Positions 1 to 6,059 of a DNA stretch of 7,395 bases are shown here, in pieces. The position numbers and the translations under genes are program-made. How positions within the stretch are numbered: the first letter of the stretch is position 1; each line of letters begins with the position of its first letter. The notes under the pieces are model-generated. The model was not told the origin of the DNA. It worked only from the letters and a program-made list of their open reading frames with translations, and did no database searches. This DNA is from Alistipes sp. (GTDB lineage: Bacteria; Bacteroidota; Bacteroidia; Bacteroidales; Rikenellaceae): NCBI GenBank assembly GCA_017380955.1, contig JAFOCZ010000004.1, positions 1 to 7,395 on the forward strand, read 5' to 3'.

Positions 1-2037
1 CTCTTTGCCACAGGCTCTACGCTCAACATCATCTCGCTCTCGGCGCTCTCTATCGCCATCGGTATGGTTGTGGATGATGCTATCGTGGTATTGGAGAACA
101 TCACAACACACATCGAGCGAGGCTCTAAGCCTAAGGAGGCTGCTATCTACGCAACCAACGAGGTGTGGTTGTCGGTTATCGCCACAACGTTGGTTGTTGT
201 TGCGGTGTTCTTGCCTTTGACCATGATTCCTGGTATGGCGGGTATCTTGTTCCGCGAGTTGGGATGGATTGTAACCATCGTGGTTTGCGTATCTACAGGT
301 GCTGCGATTACCCTCACCCCTATGATGTCGGCATACTTCCTCAAGATTGACGGTGCTGCTCACACATACAAGGGTATCGGTATCATCTACAAGCCTATCG
401 ATATGTTCCTCATCTGGTTGGATGGTGTATACGAGAAGGCATTGCGCTTCGTTGTTAAGTGGAAGAAGAGTGTTATTGTATTGCTTTTGATGGTATTTGG
501 TCTCTCTATGGTGCTTATCAAGCAGGTACCAACGGAGTTCTTCCCAGCGTCGGATAACGCGCGTATCACAATGACTGTGAAACTACCACAGAACGTTCAC
601 GTGGACTACACCGCAAAGGTGGCACGTCAGATTGATGGTATCATTGCCGAGAAGTTCCCATTCATCTACCTCGTATCTACATCCGCAGGTGCAAGTTCTT
701 CGGACAACGCCTTCGCAGCGATGCAGACCACAGGCTCGCATATCATCAACTACAACATCAAGATGCCCCGTAAAACCGATATCGAGCGTCCTACAATCTT
801 CGAGATTGCCGATGTCTTGCGTAAGGAGTTGGCAGCGATTCCTGAGATTTCGGAGTTCTCGGTAGTTCCTGGTGGTGGCGGTGGCCCTGGTGGCGGTGGT
901 GCAAGTACCGTGGATATCAAGGTCTTTGGTCACGATATGAACGATGCTATGGCTACGGCCAAGGAGTTGCGTGATAGAGTATCGAAACTCTCTACTATGC
1001 GTGATGCGCAGTTGTCACGTGAGGATCTTCAGCCAGAGTATAACGTAGTCTTCGATCGTGATAAGTTGTCATACTATGGTATGAACACCGCCACAGCAGC
1101 ACAGTTTATCCGCAACCGTATCTATGGTTATGAGTGTACCAAGTATCGTGAGGATGGTGACGAGTACAACATCGTAGTTCGCTACGACGAGCCATTCCGC
1201 GAGTCGTTGGAGACTGTCGAGAACATCACCCTCTACAGCGCTACAGGTCAGCCTGTGAAACTCAAGGAGGTGGCACGCGTAGAGGAGTCATTTGCCTCAC
1301 CAACCATCGAGCGTGAGAATCGTCAGCGTATAGTAACTGTTAAGGGCTCTGTGGGTGCTAATATCGCCCTCGGAGATGCTGTAGCCGAGGTAAATGCTAT
1401 GCTTGCAGACTACGAGGCTCCTGCGGGTATCACCCTTGCTCTTGGTGGTACTGTAGAGGATCAGGGTGACTCGTTCACAGATATCATCACCCTCTTCGTG
1501 CTTATCATCATCCTTGTATACATTGTGATGGCAACGCAGTTTGAGTCTTTGGCATACCCATTCATCATTATGTTTACCATCCCATTTGCGATGTCGGGTG
1601 TATTCATAGCACTCTGGATGACAAACACACCACTCTCGCTCATCGCGCTCATTGGTGCTATTATGCTTGTGGGTATCGTAACCAAGAACGGTATCGTGCT
1701 CGTAGACTATATGAACCTCCTCGTGGAGCGTGGCTCGAATGTTGCTGACGCGGTTATCGCAGGTGGTAAGAGCCGTCTCCGCCCTGTGCTTATGACATCT
1801 CTCACCACAATCCTCGGTATGGTGCCTATGGCTATGGGTATCGGTGAGGGCTCTGAGATTTGGCAGCCTATGGGTATCGCCGTTGTAGGTGGTCTCTTGC
1901 TCTCAACACTCCTTACACTCTTCATCGTGCCATCACTCTACGCTATGCTCGAGGGTCGTAAGGAGCGCCTCGCAGAGCGTAAGGCACGTCTCGAGGCTGA
2001 GGAGGAGGCATTCATCCGCTCACAACTCAAAAAATAA
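1..2037 (+). CDS. RND efflux permease, HAE-1/AcrB type (5'-truncated by window edge)
   Basis: This is the inner-membrane, proton-driven pump subunit of a tripartite efflux system, which would work with a periplasmic adaptor and an outer-membrane channel encoded outside the window. The reading frame is open from base 1, so the ATG at 64 is internal; 678 residues are visible and about 380 N-terminal residues are missing by comparison with AcrB. The proton-relay residues are all present: the Asp pair in GMVVDDAIVVLEN (fragment residues 25-26, AcrB D407/D408), Lys562 in VTKNG (AcrB K940) and Arg592 in RLRP (AcrB R971). Order: the rest of the first membrane bundle, a hydrophobic segment near 137-153, a periplasmic porter/docking region (about 160-485), then the second membrane bundle (about 490-650). 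A charged, probably helical tail (EGRKERLAERKARLEAEEE) ends the protein. A glycine-rich stretch lies at residues 291-300. The family is certain; the substrate (drug, bile salt, lipid) cannot be read from the sequence. Confidence 0.96.
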   Translation, partial: LFATGSTLNIISLSALSIAIGMVVDDAIVVLENITTHIERGSKPKEAAIYATNEVWLSVIATTLVVVAVFLPLTMIPGMAGILFRELGWIVTIVVCVSTGAAITLTPMMSAYFLKIDGAAHTYKGIGIIYKPIDMFLIWLDGVYEKALRFVVKWKKSVIVLLLMVFGLSMVLIKQVPTEFFPASDNARITMTVKLPQNVHVDYTAKVARQIDGIIAEKFPFIYLVSTSAGASSSDNAFAAMQTTGSHIINYNIKMPRKTDIERPTIFEIADVLRKELAAIPEISEFSVVPGGGGGPGGGGASTVDIKVFGHDMNDAMATAKELRDRVSKLSTMRDAQLSREDLQPEYNVVFDRDKLSYYGMNTATAAQFIRNRIYGYECTKYREDGDEYNIVVRYDEPFRESLETVENITLYSATGQPVKLKEVARVEESFASPTIERENRQRIVTVKGSVGANIALGDAVAEVNAMLADYEAPAGITLALGGTVEDQGDSFTDIITLFVLIIILVYIVMATQFESLAYPFIIMFTIPFAMSGVFIALWMTNTPLSLIALIGAIMLVGIVTKNGIVLVDYMNLLVERGSNVADAVIAGGKSRLRPVLMTSLTTILGMVPMAMGIGEGSEIWQPMGIAVVGGLLLSTLLTLFIVPSLYAMLEGRKERLAERKARLEAEEEAFIRSQLKK

Positions 2038-2053
2038 CCTATATGTATAATAC

Positions 2054-2078
2054 GGGCTGGGAGCACCACTCCCAGTCC
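2054..2078 (+). other. Intercistronic hairpin between the RND permease and PII-like genes
   Basis: GGGCTGGGAG (2054-2063) pairs with CTCCCAGTCC (2069-2078) around the loop CACCA: ten pairs, nine Watson-Crick and one G-U. It begins 16 bases after the permease stop and ends 15 bases before the next start. No T run follows (ATAACAATAG), so it is not a standard rho-independent terminator. It could protect the upstream message, cause partial attenuation or mark a processing site; the role is inferred. Confidence 0.65.
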
Positions 2079-2093
2079 ATAACAATAGAACTA

Positions 2094-2387
2094 ATGAAAG
2101 CATTTTTCTTGTCATACAATCAGGCACTTACCGACCGTGTAAACCGTATGCTCGACGAGCACGGTGTCAGAGGCTTCACACGCTGGGCTCTCACCGAGGG
2201 TCGTGGTACCTACGACGGTGAGCCACACTATGGCACTCACGCCTGGCCATCTATGAACACCTCTATCCTCGCCATCGTCGAGGATGAGAAGATTCCTGCA
2301 CTCCTCGATGCTGTTCGCGAGATTGACTCAACAACGAAGCAGCAGGGATCGAGAGCATTTGTTTGGGATATCACCCAAATGATGTAG
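2094..2387 (+). CDS. PG0541-family transporter-associated PII-like protein
   Basis: A small cytosolic protein of 97 residues with no signal peptide or membrane segment. It matches the pattern I know for the PG0541 family, which lies directly after RND efflux genes in Bacteroidetes: N-terminal MKAFFLSYNQ, then RGFTRW (26-31), EGRG (35-38), GEPHYGTHAWPSMN (42-55), and a closing RAFVWDIT (87-94). The layout suggests a PII/ferredoxin-like fold, with residues 35-55 at the place of the PII T-loop. The start at 2094 is chosen because MKAFFLSY is the usual family N-terminus; an earlier in-frame ATG at 2043 would force translation through the 2054-2078 hairpin. It follows the permease by 56 bases and is probably co-transcribed. 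The family's molecular role is not established; modulation of the pump is an inference from position and fold. Confidence 0.88.
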   Translation: MKAFFLSYNQALTDRVNRMLDEHGVRGFTRWALTEGRGTYDGEPHYGTHAWPSMNTSILAIVEDEKIPALLDAVREIDSTTKQQGSRAFVWDITQMM

Positions 2388-2389
2388 TC

Positions 2390-2519
2390 GTTTTGTTGTG
2401 AAAAGTCGCAATCTGCGGCACATCCCAAAAAGTTAACCCATCGGGGCTGTACTTCTTGTACTATCCCCGATGGGTTACTTTTGCGATGTACCACATCTCA
2501 CGACTTTTGACAACAAAAC
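2390..2519. repeat. Long imperfect palindrome (~130 nt) with possible bidirectional terminator core
   Basis: The outer arms 2390-2408 and 2501-2519 pair at 18 of 19 positions (single G-G mismatch at 2400/2509). The inner arms AACCCATCGGGG (2435-2446) and CCCCGATGGGTT (2465-2476) are perfect, and the tip holds GTAC-TTCTT-GTAC (2449-2461). The segments between outer and inner arms pair with a few bulges and mismatches. The GC-rich inner stem is flanked by AAAAAG on the left and ACTTTT on the right, so it could end transcription on either strand, which fits a convergent gap. It starts three bases after the stop codon of the PII-like gene. Whether it is a terminator, a repeated element or both cannot be settled from one copy. 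Confidence 0.8.
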
Positions 2520-2523
2520 ATTT

Positions 2524-2550
2524 GTGGTGATAGCGTCGCTAATGCACCAC
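2524..2550. repeat. Small hairpin GTGGTG...CACCAC
   Basis: GTGGTG (2524-2529) is complementary to CACCAC (2545-2550), and inside it TAGCG (2531-2535) is complementary to CGCTA (2537-2541). It stands between the long palindrome and the next hairpin. No function is evident. Confidence 0.45.
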
Positions 2551-2552
2551 TC

Positions 2553-2584
2553 TGACAACAAATGCAAGCATTTGTGTCATTTTT
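2553..2584 (+). terminator. Candidate rho-independent terminator, rightward
   Basis: TGAC-(A)-ACAAATGC (2553-2565) pairs with GCATTTGT-GTCA (2568-2579) with one bulged A at 2557. The stem is followed at once by TTTTT (2580-2584), which gives the stem-plus-T-run form for the + strand. It would stop read-through from the RND/PII-like operon after the longer palindrome. The stem is AT-rich, so its efficiency may be modest. Confidence 0.5.
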
Positions 2585-2598
2585 ACATCCACATTCCC

Positions 2599-2711
2599 CC
2601 TAAATCCCCCTTTAAGTTCGCTACGCTCCTTTTCGTTGCTACGGCTCGGCATAACAAGTAAACTTGTTCTGCTCTCACCTTAATCGCAACGCTGCCAAAG
2701 GGGGACTTGGG
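2599..2711. repeat. Inverted-repeat-bounded element, MITE-like or dispersed intergenic repeat
   Basis: The ends form a 15-bp inverted repeat, 2599-2613 against 2697-2711, with 13 Watson-Crick pairs, one G-U and one mismatch; its core is TCCCCCTTT against AAAGGGGGA. Near the centre lies a second inverted repeat, AACAAGT (2653-2659) against ACTTGTT (2662-2668). The body has no usable reading frame. C-run/G-run ends of this kind resemble short repeats that I associate with Bacteroidales intergenic DNA, but only one copy is visible. No clear target-site duplication is seen. Confidence 0.5.
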
Positions 2712-2771
2712 TACTGTTGATAATGTCAGTGGGGTAAAAGGAGTTACGATGAGGTAATATGGGTGGTTAAT

Positions 2772-2798
2772 GAATTTAAGGAGATTAAGGAATTTAGT
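2772..2798 (+). repeat. Three degenerate 9-nt tandem units
   Basis: GAATTTAAG, GAGATTAAG and GAATTTAGT follow one another without a gap. The surrounding 2735-2811 stretch is purine-rich on this strand. This may be simple drift in a non-coding region; no function is evident. Confidence 0.4.
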
Positions 2799-2840
2799 GA
2801 AATAGGAAACACAACACTAATTGTCATAACTTCCCCTCCC

Positions 2841-2879
2841 TAACAAACAAAAAAGCAGTCCGGGTCTCCCCGAACTGCT
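2841..2879 (-). terminator. Rho-independent terminator of the DUF3078-S41-small protein operon
   Basis: On the minus strand the stem AGCAGTTCGGG / CCCGGACTGCT (2854-2879; 10 of 11 pairs, loop GAGA) is followed by TTTTTT and then a further T-rich stretch, GTTTGTTA. It starts 19 bases after the stop of the last gene in the operon. Stem length, GC content and T run are all typical, so this is the most secure regulatory site in the window. Confidence 0.92.
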
Positions 2880-2898
2880 CTCATCGTCGCGCATCACG

Positions 2899-3120
2899 CT
2901 ACTCGCTAACGATATCCTCCTGCTCTGCGGTCTCCTGGATATCGGTCACCTCCGTAGCCTCATCCATCACAGTCGTCTCCTCGATATCCACAACCTCCTC
3001 CGCTGTTGCGGTATCCTCGCCCGTAAAGCAGAGCGATGTGTAGTTGCCCCAGTTGAGCACCGCAAAGACCATAACGGCGATAGCCACGATGCTGAAAATT
3101 ATACCTAATACTCTATTCAT
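2899..3120 (-). CDS. Small single-span membrane protein with acidic tail
   Basis: A 73-residue hypothetical protein. Residues 4-22 form one hydrophobic segment (GIIFSIVAIAVMVF core) after an N-terminal MNR. Residues 35-73 are a low-complexity acidic tail: 16 Asp/Glu, many Thr and Val, and no Lys or Arg after residue 3. The piece VFAVLNWGNYTSLCF (18-32) faintly recalls the start of LapA/DUF1049 proteins, but this is too weak for a name. It starts 12 bases after the protease stop and is followed by the operon terminator, so it is almost certainly translated from the protease message. The ATG at 3118-3120 is the only reasonable start. Its function is unknown. The tail may face the periplasm or the cytosol; the few charges before the segment do not settle this. 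Confidence 0.75.
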   Translation of the reverse strand: MNRVLGIIFSIVAIAVMVFAVLNWGNYTSLCFTGEDTATAEEVVDIEETTVMDEATEVTDIQETAEQEDIVSE

Positions 3121-3132
3121 CAGTCTGTTAGT

Positions 3133-4842
3133 TTACTTAGTTATTGATGTGTTGCCTCGCTTTATCTCCTCCACAGCGCGCTGCAGGGCATCGTCAATAG
3201 CGAAGATGTTATAGTAGAAGCCCGACTCGTCGTTCATAGTGTTACGACCTATATAAGCACGAATCTGTGCCTCTATGACCTTGCGAGACTTCGCCAGTCC
3301 TGCCTCGTCGCGTGCCACGCCATTACGCTCGGCATACTTCACGAAATCCTCAACTAAATTCTCGCCACTGAGCAATGCGTCGAGTTGCTGGAGAGAGGTG
3401 ATGTTGTCTATAGCCTTACGATGGCGGTCCGTGAACTCCATAGTGTAGCGATAGAGTACATTGCCATCCCACACCTTATTGTAGTAGTCCGAGGTAGACA
3501 TAGTGTCTATAGGGATAAAGATGTCGGGCATAATACCTCCGCCACCATATACGGTGCGTCCTGCGGGTGTTGTGAACTTCATACTATCGTCGAAGTGTAT
3601 GGAGTCTGCCGAGAAGAGTTCGTGGTGGTTGATGCGGTTTATGAGATCCATCTGATATGCCTTCTCATCGCCATTGACATATGGCTTCTGTATAGAGCGT
3701 CCCGTAGGTGTGTAGTAGCGCGCTACGGTAAGGCGCATAGCAGAGCCATCATTGAAAGGTATCTGCGCCTGCACCAAGCCCTTGCCAAATGTTCTGCGAC
3801 CTATGACAAGACCGCGGTCGTTATCCTGTACAGCACCTGCCAAAATCTCGCTCGACGAGGCGCTGAACTCATCTACCAACACCACAATATCGGTATCGGC
3901 ATACTGACCCTTGCCATTCGAGAACTCATTGACACGCTGACCGTGGCGATCCTCGGTGTAGACGATAAGTTTTCCTGCTGGGAGCAACTCATTGACAATC
4001 TGCACCACCTGGTCGAGGAATCCGCCGCCGTTGCCACGAAGGTCTATTATTACGCTCTGCATACCCTCGCCTTTGAGTCTATCCAGTGCGTTGCGCACCT
4101 CGGCATATGAGGTGCGTGAGAATTGCGACAGACGCACATAGCCGATGCCAGCCTCGGCGTCAAGCATAAAAGATGCCTCGACGCTGTGCATCTCAATAGC
4201 GGCGCGTGTGATGGTTATGTCGACCAACTTATCCAGCGATGAGCGCTTCACCGAAAGTGTCACCTTCGAGCCACGAGGACCACGCATAAGTCTCACCATA
4301 GAGTCCTGGGGTATGCCCTTGCCAGCAACCTCCCTACCGTCGATGAGCATCACGCGGTCACCGGCTCTGACACCAGCCTTATCCGATGGGCCCTGGGGTA
4401 TCACGTTCAGCACGGTGATGGTATCAGTCATAGCGTTGAAGACTATGCCGATGCCGTCAAATTCACCCTCGAGCGATTCGTTCACCTGCTCGAAAATCTT
4501 CGCTGGGATATACTCCGAGTGGGGGTCGAGTTCCGAGAGGATTTTGGGTATAGCCTTCTCGTAAATCGTATCGAGGCTTATAGGGTCGACATAGTGCGAG
4601 CGGATGGAGAGCACCGTCTGCATCATCTTATCCTTACCCGACACAAACTCCTCCAATGCTGCTGCCTCCTTGGCAAATTCGTTGTAGCGCGCTATATCCT
4701 CGGACATAGCACCAAGCATACGCTTAGTCTGGCTGCTCTCTATGCCACGTCCTATGCCTATGCCCACCCAGGTGGAGCACACCACCGCCACAAGGAGTAG
4801 TATTATGGCTACCCAGCCACGTCTCTTATCGCCCTGTTCCAT
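3133..4842 (-). CDS. S41-family C-terminal processing peptidase (CtpA/Prc type)
   Basis: A membrane-anchored periplasmic serine protease of 569 residues. Order: a short basic N-terminus (GDKRRGW) and one membrane anchor (about 10-31); a helical region with the family signature YVDPISLDTIYEKAIPKILSE-like segment at 84-104 and LDPHSEY (105-111); a PDZ domain (about 117-205, with GIGIVF and GDRVMLIDG); the S41 core (about 230-390); and a C-terminal extension (about 450-569). The catalytic Ser329 in SASSSEILAG and Lys354 in TFGKG are 25 residues apart, as in known CtpA/Prc enzymes; DLRGNGGG (267-274) is also intact. A GTG six bases upstream (4848) would add two residues; the ATG at 4842 is preferred. 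It follows the DUF3078 gene by 30 bases and precedes the small membrane protein by 12, so it is the middle gene of the operon. Such proteases trim or degrade envelope proteins; the substrate here is unknown. Confidence 0.95.
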   Translation of the reverse strand: MEQGDKRRGWVAIILLLVAVVCSTWVGIGIGRGIESSQTKRMLGAMSEDIARYNEFAKEAAALEEFVSGKDKMMQTVLSIRSHYVDPISLDTIYEKAIPKILSELDPHSEYIPAKIFEQVNESLEGEFDGIGIVFNAMTDTITVLNVIPQGPSDKAGVRAGDRVMLIDGREVAGKGIPQDSMVRLMRGPRGSKVTLSVKRSSLDKLVDITITRAAIEMHSVEASFMLDAEAGIGYVRLSQFSRTSYAEVRNALDRLKGEGMQSVIIDLRGNGGGFLDQVVQIVNELLPAGKLIVYTEDRHGQRVNEFSNGKGQYADTDIVVLVDEFSASSSEILAGAVQDNDRGLVIGRRTFGKGLVQAQIPFNDGSAMRLTVARYYTPTGRSIQKPYVNGDEKAYQMDLINRINHHELFSADSIHFDDSMKFTTPAGRTVYGGGGIMPDIFIPIDTMSTSDYYNKVWDGNVLYRYTMEFTDRHRKAIDNITSLQQLDALLSGENLVEDFVKYAERNGVARDEAGLAKSRKVIEAQIRAYIGRNTMNDESGFYYNIFAIDDALQRAVEEIKRGNTSITK

Positions 4843-4872
4843 ACTCACGTTGTTTGTCGACTATTATAGTGT

Positions 4873-5925
4873 CTACTTATTCTTAAATGTGTAGGTGAGA
4901 CCCACGCTAAGCATCGACGACACCTGCAGTTTGTCAATCTCAGCCTTGTTGTAGTACAACTGGAAGTAGATCTGTGTAGAGATATACTTCGTAGCCTTGA
5001 TGTCGATGGTATTCTCCCAACGCAGCGTAGGTACTATATGCTCATAGGTGCTCTTATCCTCAATCTTTGCCATCTGTGAGATGTCGGTAATCCAACCATA
5101 GAACGAGTATGCTGTGGTGCGGTAACGCAACCAGCCATTCTGACCCCACGACTTGTCGAAGTCCAACTGCACAGAGAGACCACCCTCAAACTTATAACGA
5201 CCCTGTGTAACGCCATAGTTGTTGCTGGTGTAGAGGTCATCACGGAATGTGCCACTCATCGCTATAGGCGCAAGGTTGACCTTTAGAGGAAACTTCTCGG
5301 ATGGAAGAATATATGTGAAACCGAGAGATGCGTCGAGGTATCCTGGAGTCAGGAAGTTCGAGATACGTGGAATGCCGAGTTGCTTCTCGCCACGAGCGCC
5401 ATAGCCCGGAGCAAGTTGTGTACGGAACTTGACATTAGCACCATACGACCAGTCCTTCACCAAAGCCCACTGTGGCGATGTAGAGAGCGCTACCTCATCA
5501 ACGTTCTTAAACCATACGCCCTTCTGCTTACCCTCGAGTTCCATCTTCATATTGTTGTAGCCAAACTTTGCAGATGCAACGTTCGACAGCGTAAAGCGTC
5601 CCTTCTTGTATGTGTGCAGGAAGTTGATATTGGCAAGAATTGTGATGGTGTTGTCACCAGCCGCCTGCCACGACTTGCTGAATGCTGTGAGTGAGCCGTG
5701 GAGGTTTGCCGAGAAGTCCACGGTGTTGCGCTCCTTGCGTATTGCAAGACGCTCAGCACGACGCACTGCCTCGGAGTCATACTCCGCGTCGAGGGTCTTG
5801 GTCTTGATGTCGTTCGAGAACTCAGCCTTCTCCTCCGTAGGCTTAACCTCGTCGATAGAAACCTGTGCCATAGCGCATACCGACGACATAAGCACAAGTG
5901 CGATAAGTGTATAAAGTCTCTTCAT
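4873..5925 (-). CDS. DUF3078 outer-membrane beta-barrel protein
   Basis: A 350-residue exported protein. Residues 1-20 are a signal peptide (MKRLYTLIALVLMSS..., cleavage likely after AMA); Cys17 is not in a proper lipobox. Residues 21-66 are charged and probably form a linker. From about 68 the chain alternates polar and aromatic/hydrophobic residues with repeated turns, as in a beta-barrel, and it ends in GLTYTFKNK, close to the usual C-terminal barrel strand. The segment WQAAGDNTITILANINF (86-102) and LAPGYG...LTPGYLDASLGFTY (171-205) fit the DUF3078 family, which is found in Bacteroidetes. The molecular role of the family is not known. It is the first gene of the leftward operon, about 40 bases from a predicted transcription start, which makes it a plausible partner or substrate of the S41 protease (inference). 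Confidence 0.85.
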   Translation of the reverse strand: MKRLYTLIALVLMSSVCAMAQVSIDEVKPTEEKAEFSNDIKTKTLDAEYDSEAVRRAERLAIRKERNTVDFSANLHGSLTAFSKSWQAAGDNTITILANINFLHTYKKGRFTLSNVASAKFGYNNMKMELEGKQKGVWFKNVDEVALSTSPQWALVKDWSYGANVKFRTQLAPGYGARGEKQLGIPRISNFLTPGYLDASLGFTYILPSEKFPLKVNLAPIAMSGTFRDDLYTSNNYGVTQGRYKFEGGLSVQLDFDKSWGQNGWLRYRTTAYSFYGWITDISQMAKIEDKSTYEHIVPTLRWENTIDIKATKYISTQIYFQLYYNKAEIDKLQVSSMLSVGLTYTFKNK

Positions 5926-5958
5926 AGTGTGTTATAATTAATTCCTATAGTGTGATAG

Positions 5959-5977
5959 ATATTTGCAATGCAAATAT
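5959..5977. promoter_or_regulatory. Palindrome ATATTTGC-AAT-GCAAATAT, candidate operator
   Basis: Perfect 8-bp arms (5959-5966 and 5970-5977) surround three bases. The right arm overlaps the -7 box of the leftward promoter and the left arm covers its expected start site. A dimeric repressor bound here would block the DUF3078 operon. No regulator gene is visible in the window. Confidence 0.45.
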
Positions 5978-5978
5978 A
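5971..5978 (-). promoter_or_regulatory. Leftward promoter -7 box of the DUF3078 operon
   Basis: Minus-strand TATATTTG matches the Bacteroidetes TAnnTTTG -7 element exactly, 45 bases upstream of the DUF3078 ATG. I see no good -33 TTTG element; the expected place is A-rich on this strand. The predicted start near 5965 gives a leader of about 40 bases. Confidence 0.6.
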
Positions 5979-6012
5979 TGAAAAAAATCTCAATTTTTTT
6001 CGCTCTTTTTCG

Positions 6013-6020
6013 TATCTTTG
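6013..6020 (+). promoter_or_regulatory. Rightward promoter -7 box of nfo
   Basis: TATCTTTG, followed by TAACG, is an exact match to the Bacteroidetes TAnnTTTG element and lies 39 bases upstream of the nfo ATG. The -33 region is a T run (5994-6000) rather than a clear TTTG. Together with the leftward box it makes a compact divergent promoter region of 134 bases. Confidence 0.65.
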
Positions 6021-6059
6021 TAACGATAAAAAATAATACTTACATAAGAATCAGTGGTT

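Larger units (their letters stand above)
2388..2898. other. Convergent non-coding gap rich in inverted repeats
   Basis: This 511-bp gap separates two genes that converge on it. I find no credible gene. Left to right it holds a ~130-nt palindrome (2390-2519), a hairpin (2524-2550), a hairpin followed by a T run (2553-2584), an inverted-repeat-bounded element (2599-2711), an AT-rich and purine-rich stretch with a 9-nt tandem repeat (2772-2798), and the leftward terminator of the protease operon (2841-2879). The one open frame here (2470-2661, +) starts inside the palindrome and has no family resemblance. Confidence 0.8.

Noticed and set aside
64..66. ATG at 64 as the start of the RND permease
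   Set aside because: The frame is open to base 1 and residues before it (LNIISLSALSIAIG) are the conserved membrane helix that carries the Asp pair.
583..933. 116-codon open frame on the - strand opposite the RND gene
   Set aside because: It is antisense to well-conserved permease sequence and shows only complement-derived residue patterns.
2043..2093. Upstream ATG that would extend the PII-like protein by 17 residues
   Set aside because: The family N-terminus matches the ATG at 2094, and the extension would be translated through the 2054-2078 hairpin.
2470..2661. 63-codon open frame on the + strand in the convergent gap
   Set aside because: It starts inside the long palindrome, crosses three inverted-repeat structures and has no ribosome-binding context or family pattern.
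2653..2668. AACAAGT-AA-ACTTGTT as a stand-alone terminator
   Set aside because: The stem is AT-rich and no T run follows on either strand; it is better treated as the centre of the 2599-2711 element.
2388..2898. CRISPR array or tRNA in the repeat-rich gap
   Set aside because: Repeats are inverted or irregular with no evenly spaced direct repeats of 25-40 bases, and no cloverleaf with a T-arm GTTCGA-type motif was found.
3385..4110. 241-codon open frame on the + strand opposite the S41 protease gene
   Set aside because: It lies entirely antisense to a clearly conserved protease, has no recognisable domain and is rich in residues expected from reading the complement of that gene.
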